64,000 nt of DNA from Pammene aurita (Eukaryota; Arthropoda; Insecta; Lepidoptera; Tortricidae), in contig OX352307.1 of NCBI GenBank assembly GCA_947086415.1, forward strand, positions 20,721,493-20,785,492, in the 5' to 3' direction. The translations under genes were made by a program, and so were the position numbers. Under the pieces are notes generated by a model. It was not told where the DNA came from. It saw only the letters and a program-made list of their open reading frames with translations, and did not search any database. This document shows positions 57,034 to 64,000 of this stretch, piece after piece; within the stretch, counting starts at the first letter, position 1, and every line of letters begins with the position of its first letter.

Positions 57034-57116
57034 CGTCGGTCTGTAGTGTGAGAGAGCCAACTGGCGGAAAAATATTCGGAGGGCCGACCGAATGGGAAGA
57101 GGCACGGAGAAAGAAG
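57034..57116 (+). mobile_element. 83-bp fragment with 16-bp target duplication
   Basis: Flanked by AATAATATTAGTCGAA (57018-57033, 57117-57132); copy 1 of the hAT lacks it. The insert (cgtcggtctgtagtgtgaga...gggaagaggcacggagaaag) is GC-rich and of unknown origin. The long duplication suggests LINE-mediated insertion of an RNA fragment. Confidence 0.7.
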
Positions 57117-57186
57117 AATAATATTAGTCGAAAATGTACGTGAAATTAAACATCAAGTTGGTAGTGGGGATGTCAACTGACGTCAT

Positions 57187-57350
57187 AGTGTAAACAGCTA
57201 TTAGACATGGCAATTTGTAGGGCCCAACCTGTTGTGTACCCTGCCTCTCCCTCACCCTCCTTCAGCTCCCTACGGGCCCTACCTCCTATTACACCTCCCA
57301 ACACAACAGGTTGGGCCCTACAAATTGCCATGTCTAATAGCCGTTTTACT
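57187..57350. mobile_element. MITE with about 47-bp arms in hAT copy 2
   Basis: Arms contain gctattagacatggcaattt and gtagggcccaacctgttgtg, inverted with few mismatches; the loop is a pyrimidine-rich segment. Absent from hAT copy 1. Confidence 0.8.
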
Positions 57351-57360
57351 ACTTTGACTA

Positions 57361-57472
57361 AGGTAGAATCTATAATTCAGCGGAGTGATTTGACAGAACT
57401 TTACATACATTTGACAACCGCTTTGTATGCAGAGAGCTGTCAAATCACTCCACTGAATTATTAATTCTACCT
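57361..57472. mobile_element. Mariner-type MITE in hAT copy 2
   Basis: 112 bp. Ends AGGTAGAATC..., arms of about 37 bp including ggagtgatttgacag, flanked by TA. The empty site in hAT copy 1 is gacTAgtcg, exactly as expected for TA insertion. Confidence 0.88.
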
Positions 57473-58482
57473 TAGTCGCTTACGTCTGTAGAGGCCTTTA
57501 GAACGTTTCGATAAGAAAGTCAAATACCGATAGATAATTAACCTATTGTATTTGGCATCACTATTTTACGCTCACATAGACAATTTAGACACATACATGG
57601 ATTTCATTTTTTTGCCACACTTTTGATCGTTGACAAGCATTCTTTGTCATCCCATTTCTCTGATCTTGATACACTTTTGCCGAAATTTTCACTCCTTTTT
57701 CACAAAAATGGATCTCGGAGACGCCTTGGTACAACACACCCCACCAAACCATGACATAAGCTGGATGATGACCACGCTGAACACTCCCAACTATCTCTTT
57801 GGCTTTTTGAGAGTCGTGTGCGTATACTTTATCGTTTTGTTTGTTGTAGTGCTGCTCGATAGTAAAAATTTTTTCATCCGTGAAAAGAATATTTTTATAT
57901 TTTTCATGTGCGTATCGAGATAACAGGCTTTCTGATCTCTCAACTCTCTTGTCCTTTAGTGACTGATTTAACATATGTCCTGTATATCTTCGGTAAGCTC
58001 CAAGACCCAAGTCTTCTTTGATTATACGCGACAGTGTCCTCGGTGGTATTTTCATTTACCTAGAGAGGATCTTCTGTTTTCTTATGGGATTTCGGCGAAT
58101 TCTGGCCCTTACAGCATTAACCGCTTGTTTTGTTCTAACAGAACGTGGCCGTCCAGATCTTTTACTGTCCTCGATAGAGGACGTTTCAGTGTACCTTTGG
58201 ATGGAACGATACACAAACATTCGACTGATCTCTAACTTTTTTAATGTCTCAAAAATGTGAGATGGCTCCATTCCTACCTTATACAGAGCAATCACAGCAA
58301 TTCTATTTTCTTTGACACCCCACTCCATTATTAATTTATTTATATTAATATGAAATTATATATAAATGGCGGCAGAAACATCCAAACAATTACGTCAATA
58401 CACAACATTCGAAATTCGAATTATTATTTCTCTTTAAATCATTGTTAATCGCCAGTAACAGAACTTATGGCTAGACTAGGTA

Positions 58483-58650
58483 TTGTTTCCCATAATAACA
58501 TATGCCATAGTTATTGTTTACTATATTAGTCACGTGCCAGAAACTTTGTTTCCCATAAAATCAATTTCAATAATATCATTTGTCATGATCATTGTAAGCC
58601 ATAATTATCACTAGCCATAATATCATTTGCCATCCAAATTGCTTCCCAGA
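58483..58650. repeat. Right part of ttgccata-rich repeat
   Basis: Words such as cccataataacatatgccat, catttgtcatgatc and gccataatatcatttgcc. It leads into the minisatellite. Confidence 0.55.
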
Positions 58651-59274
58651 AAGTAGGTTAGGTTAGGTTAGAACTGTGATCCCCCAAAAAGCGAACGGCT
58701 ACCAGAAAGTAGGTTAGGTTAGGTTAGAACTGTGATCTCCTACAAAATAAAACGGCTACCAGAAAGTAGGTTAGGTTAGGTTAGATCTGTGATCCCCCAA
58801 AAAGCGAACTGCTACCAGAACGTAGGTTAGGTTAGGTTAGAACTGTGATCCCCCAAAAAGCGAACGGCTACCAGAAAGTAGGTTATGTTAGGTTAGAACT
58901 GTGATCTCCTTCAAAATAAAACGGCTACCAGAAAGTAGGTTAGGTTAGGTTAGGTTAGAACTGTGATCCCCAAAAAGCGAACGGCTACCAGAAAGTAGGT
59001 TAGGTTAGGTTAGATCTGTGATCCCCCAAAAAGCGAACTACTACCAGAACGTAGGTTAGGTTAGGTTAGAACTGTGATCTCCTACAAAATAAAACGGCTA
59101 CCAGAAAGTAGGTTAGGTTAGGTTAGATCTGTGATCCCCCAAAAAGCGAACTGCTACCAGAACGTAGGTTAGGTTAGGTTAGAACTGTGATCCCCAAAAA
59201 GCGAACGGCTACCAGAAAGTAGGTTATGTTAGGTTAGAACTGTGATCTCCTTCAAAATAAAACGGCTACCAGAA
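58650..59274 (+). repeat. Minisatellite with embedded TTAGG repeats, about 11 units
   Basis: Units of about 56-57 bp: ccagaaagta, then ggttaggttaggtta (the insect telomeric TTAGG in tandem), then gaactgtgat and one of two alternative ends (cccccaaaaagcgaac or ctcctacaaaataaaa), then ggcta. The two types mostly alternate. The last unit is cut by the LTR retrotransposon. Confidence 0.9.
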
Positions 59275-59586
59275 AGTATGTCAGGTATGACGTCACGCCA
59301 TACGTCGGGTCTCCGTGCTACGTCATTACATCGGCCACGTCACACCACGTCATCGCCACCGGCTTACGTAGTTCGATGCACCGCCACGTATTAGTGATTG
59401 TGAAATCATTTGTAATCGATAAAAGCAGATCGCTGCCTCCCGCGCGGTCAATCATTAATCCTAAATCGCTTAGGACACTTACTTAAGTTTAATTATATTG
59501 TATTTTTGCACCAATATACTCTAATTCTGTAGTACAGACTTCTTATCATTTTCCTCCGCTGCTGCCACTCCCTATATCTATATAAT
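59275..59586 (+). repeat. 5' LTR
   Basis: About 312 bp from the break in the minisatellite (AGTATGTCAGG...) to ...ctatatctatataat just before the primer site. The exact start is uncertain by a few bases because the minisatellite also ends in agta. Its first part is rich in acgtca / cacgtc motifs. The second LTR is outside the window. Confidence 0.65.
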
Positions 59587-59597
59587 TGGCGCAGTCG
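59587..59597 (+). promoter_or_regulatory. Primer binding site, tRNA-Ser type
   Basis: TGGCGCAGTCG immediately follows the LTR; this is the tRNA-Ser-complementary primer site known from 17.6/297-type elements. Confidence 0.75.
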
Positions 59598-59792
59598 TTG
59601 AGTTGATTCGGTCTAGTCGCGAATAGATCACCGTGATCTCGTTCCGGCGTCGATCAACAAAAGGACCCTGGCAGACAGACGAGGCGATCAAGAAGTATAA
59701 ACAGCGGAATAGAGTCGGCGCACACAAGGGAATCTACGATGAAATTGGCTTGGTGAGTACACATATGAGATTGGTTGTAATTTACTATCCCA

Positions 59793-61188
59793 GTGTTCCC
59801 CACCGCCAAAATTTTTCACCCACGTAGATCAAGTTCCCCTAGGTTAGTTAATAATTCAAGAAACGCCCTTCTAGACGCTAACAGAGATCTTGATAATTTA
59901 TTAAATATTAGCTTAGAGTCTGATTCGGAAGAAGTAATCAATATGGCAAATTTGGACGTGGTTTACAAGGCCGTACGCCTGTTACCCGAATTCGACGGAA
60001 ATCCGCACGTTCTTACTAGATTTATTAGACTCTGCGACCAGTTAGTAGCAGAGTATGTCCGCGAGGGACAAGATTTAACAAATTTTGCACTATTAAATGG
60101 TATATTAAATAAAGTCACTGGATCTGCCGCCCGATTAATAAATACAAACGGCATTCCAGAGGATTGGATAGCAATTCGCAATGCTTTAGTGAATAATTTT
60201 TCAGACCAGCGAGACGAGACCTCTCTTTATAATGATCTTGCCCTCCTAACACAAGGGTTGAAAACACCCCAAGAGTTTTATGAACAGTGCCAAAATCTTT
60301 TCAGCACCATAATGACCTATGTAACATTGCATGAGACTGTGAACAGTACTATTGAGTCAAAACGCGACTTGTACAAAAAACTGACCCTACAAGCATTTAT
60401 TAGAGGACTTAGGGATCCCCTTGGTTATCGTATCCGGTGCATGCGCCCAGATACAATAGAAAAAGCTTTAGAATTTGTACACGAAGAAAGCAACACCCTT
60501 TATCTGCAAAACCGTAATAATAAATTCTTATCCGACAAGAAACAGACAAACTTTCAGCAACCTAGATTTCCTAGTAGCTTCGTATCGTCATATATAGCCC
60601 CACAATCGAGACAGAATGAGACTACGACCATTACTCCTGGCCCGGCTAGGCAAAATCCAACGAATGCTAATAACCAACCTTCAAACCAACAGTCCTCACA
60701 GACACCATGGGCCCAGCGTTCTAATAACATCCAACAAGGACCCTCTCGCACTCAGCAAATATTCAGAGCCCTCCCTAGGTCAAATATGTCCACTGGATTC
60801 AGAATCCAACCCAGAGCGCAGAACAATAACTACCCACGACCTATGAGCGGTGGCTTATGCCGCAGCAGTTGCTAGATCCTTTCCACGCAGCAATAACCAA
60901 AACAATAACATGGACGTAAATTTGAATGACTTAAGTTATGACCACGACAATATCTATCGATCCGCTTATGACTACTCAGACGACTACCAGAATTACTATG
61001 ACTATGACTATAGCTGCTACAATAACTACGAAGTACATGACTATTATCACGTCGAACAGCCAGACTCGGAAGCGAGTTTCTCAGCAAGTAACCCCTTACC
61101 CTTGGAAAATCACGTTAACCCCGAATCTGTAGAAAACGCTAAGAGTTCAAATTTTTCGCAGACTTCGAAGAAAACTACACAAAGATAG
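59793..61188 (+). pseudogene. gag, frameshifted near its 3' end
   Basis: Structural capsid polyprotein of the retrotransposon. The first frame (59793-60875) has the typical gypsy Gag core (LPEFDGNPHVLTRFI, NNFSDQRDETSLY, then AFIRGLRDPL) and a Pro/Asn/Gln-rich C-terminal part, with no CCHC knuckle. At about 60849, after PMSG, the frame is lost and continues one register over (60850-61188) into an Asn-rich and then Tyr/Asp-rich segment. One extra base would explain this; it may be a real mutation or a sequencing error. The protein may start at 59793 or at a later in-frame ATG (59943, MANLDVVYK). Confidence 0.8.
61149..61155 (+). promoter_or_regulatory. Candidate -1 frameshift site A AAT TTT
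   Basis: In the gag register of 60850-61188 the heptamer A-AAT-TTT fits the X-XXY-YYZ slippery rule. A -1 slip here leads exactly into the long pol frame. The gag frame closes 33 bp further (61186-61188). Confidence 0.65.
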
Positions 61189-64000
61189 AAATTAACCTTC
61201 AAAATCAAAAAAGATTGCCGTACATACAAATAAGTGACCCACCACTGAAACTACTCTTAGATACAGGTGCAAATAAATCATTTTTAAGCCCCGAAGTGGT
61301 ACGCGAATATTATTCAAACTATCCGTTAGTATATGATCCTTTCATTGTAAAAAATATCCACGCCACTACGAAAAATTCCCATTCCATAACACTTCCAGCT
61401 TTCTGGGAATTGAACAGTGATGAATCACTTAAGTTTTTCGTTTATAAATTTCACGACTATTTTGACGGCCTACTTGGGAATGACCTATTTGAACACTGGC
61501 AAGCTGACATTAAATATAGTACCCGCGAGTTCATAACCCCAAACTCGGTTAATCCGATACAAATGTATACATCGGAAAATAGTAACTTATTCGAAACTAT
61601 CGTTCCAGCAAACTCTTCAATGTTAATCCAAGCGCCTGTAAACATTTCGGACGGTAATATTTTAATCGAACAACAAATACATTGTAATTGCACCATAACG
61701 AGTTGTATCAGTTCCGCGAAAGATAACACGTGCATTATGGAAGTAAATAATACGCTACCGCGCGACGTAATATTTTCGCTGACCGAACCCGTCCGCGCGG
61801 AGATATTCAATTGCGAGACCGAGTCCAAGCGCTCTGAGTCATCCTATGATCGCATTTCTCACGTCTTATCACAGTTACGTACAGATCACTTAAACACAGA
61901 GGAAACAACTAATTTACAAAATCTGTGTGCCGAATATGCAGATATATTTTACATAGAAGGCGAACCTCTTACTTTTACTAATAAAATTAAACATAGTATA
62001 AAAACAACCGATGAAATTCCAGTACACTCCAAAACTTATAGGTACCCTCATATTCATAGGAAAGAGGTACAGTCACAAATAGAAAAAATGTTGCAACAAG
62101 GTATAATCAGGCCCTCGAGCTCTGCTTGGAGTGCACCTATTTGGATAGTCCCAAAGAAAATGGATGCGTCCGGAAAACAAAAATGGAGACTTGTAGTTGA
62201 TTTTAGAAAACTTAACGAGAAAACTATTGCTGACAAATACCCCATACCTAATATTTCAGACATATTAGACAAATGCCAATATTTTACCACACTTGATTTG
62301 GCAAGCGGTTTTTACCAAGTTGAAATGGACCCTGCGGACATTCATAAAAGTGGATTCAACGTAGAACAGGGCAAATTTGAGTTTTTACGCATGCCCATGG
62401 GTTTAAAAAACTACCCTTCCACATTCCAAAGAGTCATGGACAACGTACTTCAAGGATTGCAAAATTCCATATGTGTAGTGTACCTAGATGATATTCTGGT
62501 ATTTTCAACATCATTACAGGAACACATAATAAATCTTAAAAAAATCTTTCAAAGACTTAAAGAATCAAACTTTAAAATTCAAATGGACAAATCTGAGTTT
62601 TTAAAACAAGAAACCCCGTACCTAGGACATATCATAACGCCCGATGGCGTAAAACCCAATCCTGACAAAGTAAAAGCTATAGAAAAGTACCCCTTACCGA
62701 AAACCAATCGACAGATTAAGCAATTTCTAGGCCTCATAGGCTACTACAGAAAATTCATTCCCGACTTTGCCAGAGTTACAAAGCCATTCACTGAATGTCT
62801 CAAAAAAGGAAAAAAAATAAACATAGACACAAAATACCTAGAATGTTTTGAAAAATGCAAGACCCTATTAACTAACGATCCAATTCTGCAGTATCCTGAT
62901 TTCAATAAAGAATTTTTACTTACCACCGACGCATCTAACGTAGCAATATCCGGAATTTTATCTCAGGGCCCCATAGGATCCGACAAGCCCATTTCATACG
63001 CATCGCGTACGTTAAACGACGCTGAATTAAATTACAGTACAATAGAAAAAGAGTTACTTGCAATAGTGTTTGCTACTAAATACTTCCGCCCATATTTGTT
63101 CGGAAGAAAATTCAAAATAGTTACGGATCATAGACCCCTCCAATGGATGTTTAACCTCAAAGAACCCAGTTCACGACTCACGCGCTGGAGTCTAAAACTT
63201 TCGGAATACGACTTTACTGTAATATACAAAAAAGGTAAATGTAACACAAACGCGGACGCATTATCACGTATCGAAATTCACAACGAAGTTAGTTCAATAA
63301 TAGCAAACCCTTCAGGAACCCCCGACATTCGCGAACTAGATGACAGACAAACTGACTCAGACCATACAAGTTTAGAAAATCCTATTTTAGAAATACCCAT
63401 TTCAGAAGATCCCCTTAACACATTTCCTAGACAGATCGTCCTAAATATATTAAATCGTAAATCACGCATCTCAGACACAACCACAAAACCTTTCGATTCA
63501 CGTATAAAAACTATTGTAGAAATATTTGGAGAAAACCTGGAACAAGAAGTTATAAACGCAATAATAAAGCATGTCGATCCTAAACAACGAACGGCAATCC
63601 TAGTTAAACCAGCGGACAAAATGTACGAAATAGTCCTTATTATTCAAAACAAGTTTAAAAACTCGTCAATGAAACTTTTCCTGGTAAAAACCGAATTAGA
63701 AAATGTCACCGGTATTGAGCAACAGCAAACGATTCTCCGAAACTACCACGAAGGTAAGACAAATCATCGTGGGATAAATGAAACATACCTTTCATTGTCT
63801 CATAAGTATTATTGGCCGAAAATGCGCGATAGCGTTTCTCAATACATAAACAATTGTCATGTATGCGGTTGCGCAAAGTATGACCGCAACCCAATCAATC
63901 AGCAGTTCCAGGTAGTCCCACCTGCAACAAAGCCTTTTGAAAAAATGCATGCCGATACCTTTACAGTTGAGCAAGAAAAATACCTAACACTTATCGATTC
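61155..64000 (+). CDS. pol polyprotein (protease, RT, RNase H, integrase start), partial
   Basis: Open to the window end with no stop seen in the parts I translated. Aspartic protease with LLLDTGANKS at about 61250-61280 and LGNDLFE. Reverse transcriptase with WRLVVDFRKLN near 62190 and the catalytic YLDD at 62481-62492. RNase H with TTDASN (about 62930) and EKELLAIVF. Integrase zinc domain (H...H, CHVCGC near 63860) and the first catalytic Asp at about 63953 (HADTF). The order protease-RT-RNase H-integrase defines Ty3/gypsy. Expressed most likely by -1 frameshifting from gag. Confidence 0.92.

Larger units (their letters stand above)
54537..57662 (+). mobile_element. hAT element, copy 2
   Basis: Same termini as copy 1 (CATAGATATAAAATGG ... 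CCCATTTCTCTG), flanked by ATCTTGAT (54529-54536, 57663-57670) inside mariner B. Its own sequence is about 1.4 kb; it carries mariner C, an 83-bp retro-inserted fragment and two MITEs. It has one version of the segment duplicated in copy 1 and lacks the tRNA-like array. Confidence 0.9.
54154..58328 (-). pseudogene. Mariner B transposase, broken twice
   Basis: The N-terminal part (58328 to 58056) starts MEWGVKENRIAVIALYK and has the SGRPR motif. It ends at an in-frame TAA (58058-58056) where mariner C has Glu-91; a single base change would explain it. The frame then continues (58055 to about 57671) through FTDEK and the GHHPAYVMVWWGV block. The hAT interrupts near residue 223. The C-terminal part (54536 to 54154) carries QQDSAPGHK and SPDLNPLD, again with 37 residues between the two Asp. 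Both parts share the frame across the 8-bp target duplication. Confidence 0.9.
54029..58480 (-). mobile_element. Mariner B (DD37D) containing nested hAT
   Basis: TA-flanked (54027-54028, 58481-58482). The ends read CCTAGTCTAGCCATAAGTTC inward on both sides. Its own sequence is 54029-54536 plus 57663-58480 (with one 8-bp duplication), about 1.3 kb; the rest is the hAT copy and its passengers. Confidence 0.93.
59275..64000 (+). mobile_element. Ty3/gypsy LTR retrotransposon, errantivirus-like, 5' part
   Basis: In order: 5' LTR, primer binding site, untranslated leader, gag, pol; the element runs off the window before the integrase ends, so env and the 3' LTR cannot be assessed. The primer site type, the AGT...AAT-like LTR ends and the absence of a zinc knuckle in gag resemble the 17.6/297 group of insect errantiviruses. 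It inserted into the TTAGG minisatellite. Confidence 0.88.

Noticed and set aside
58650..59274. Chromosome end (telomere)
   Set aside because: TTAGG copies are embedded three at a time in a 57-bp minisatellite and are followed by an LTR retrotransposon, so this is interstitial.
59633..59827. 64-codon ORF upstream of gag
   Set aside because: Lies in the retrotransposon leader and overlaps the gag start out of frame; no recognised domain. A donor-like GGTGAGT at about 59751 could serve splicing of a subgenomic RNA, but that cannot be judged without the 3' half of the element.
61457..63974. Several minus-strand ORFs of 60-123 codons
   Set aside because: Antisense shadows of the open pol frame.

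Overview
This window is nuclear DNA of an insect, most likely a moth or butterfly. It is AT-rich, has spliced genes with large introns, carries TTAGG-type repeats, and is crowded with repeat families I recognise from lepidopteran genomes: a tRNA-derived SINE with a 'ctgtgggact...tgtgtaagaatgtcc' tail, the AACCGACTTC...GAAGTCGGTT family, the CCGGCCAAGAGCGTGTCGG family and DD37D mariners. No bacterial or viral operon structure was seen.

Host genes. The 3' part of a flotillin-2 gene lies on the + strand (eight exons, 38153-44406). It converges on the 3' part of a type I L-asparaginase-like gene on the - strand (three exons, 49700 down to 47825). The 5' exons of both genes were not found here. 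Each gene carries decayed tandem copies of one of its own exons. A candidate small secreted-peptide gene (26365-26816) has a damaged duplicate of its promoter and signal-peptide exon at about 35540-35842. Everything left of 38153 is either intergenic or a very long flotillin-2 intron.

Mobile DNA, region by region. 1-7.7 kb: SINE, MITE and non-LTR tails, simple repeats and a 114-bp tandem repeat. 7730-12475: a hAT element with an 8-bp target duplication. It is interrupted by a 3.2-kb inverted array of nine nearly identical tRNA-like repeat units (period 367 bp). 19917-21532: a DD37D mariner whose transposase is split by a 300-bp tRNA-like foldback insertion. 21794-22744: a hAT MITE with a long palindrome centred on a pentanucleotide repeat. 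26873-28553: a Tc1 element with an open DD34E transposase. 29420-33330: a large repeat-built region with other elements nested in it. 37205-37540: a foldback element with a 9-bp target duplication. 54029-58480: a DD37D mariner containing a second copy of the 7730 hAT, which itself contains an intact DD37D mariner and three smaller insertions. 58650-59274: a TTAGG-bearing minisatellite. 59275 to the window end: a Ty3/gypsy (errantivirus-like) LTR retrotransposon with 5' LTR, tRNA-Ser-type primer site, a frameshifted gag and an open pol.

How it fits together. The two hAT copies serve as each other's empty site, so insertions in one can be dated and delimited against the other. This fixes exact ends for the tRNA-like array, the intact mariner and a small MITE. 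The array (mixed orientation, nearly identical units, tRNA-like head in every unit) is the most unusual structure here.
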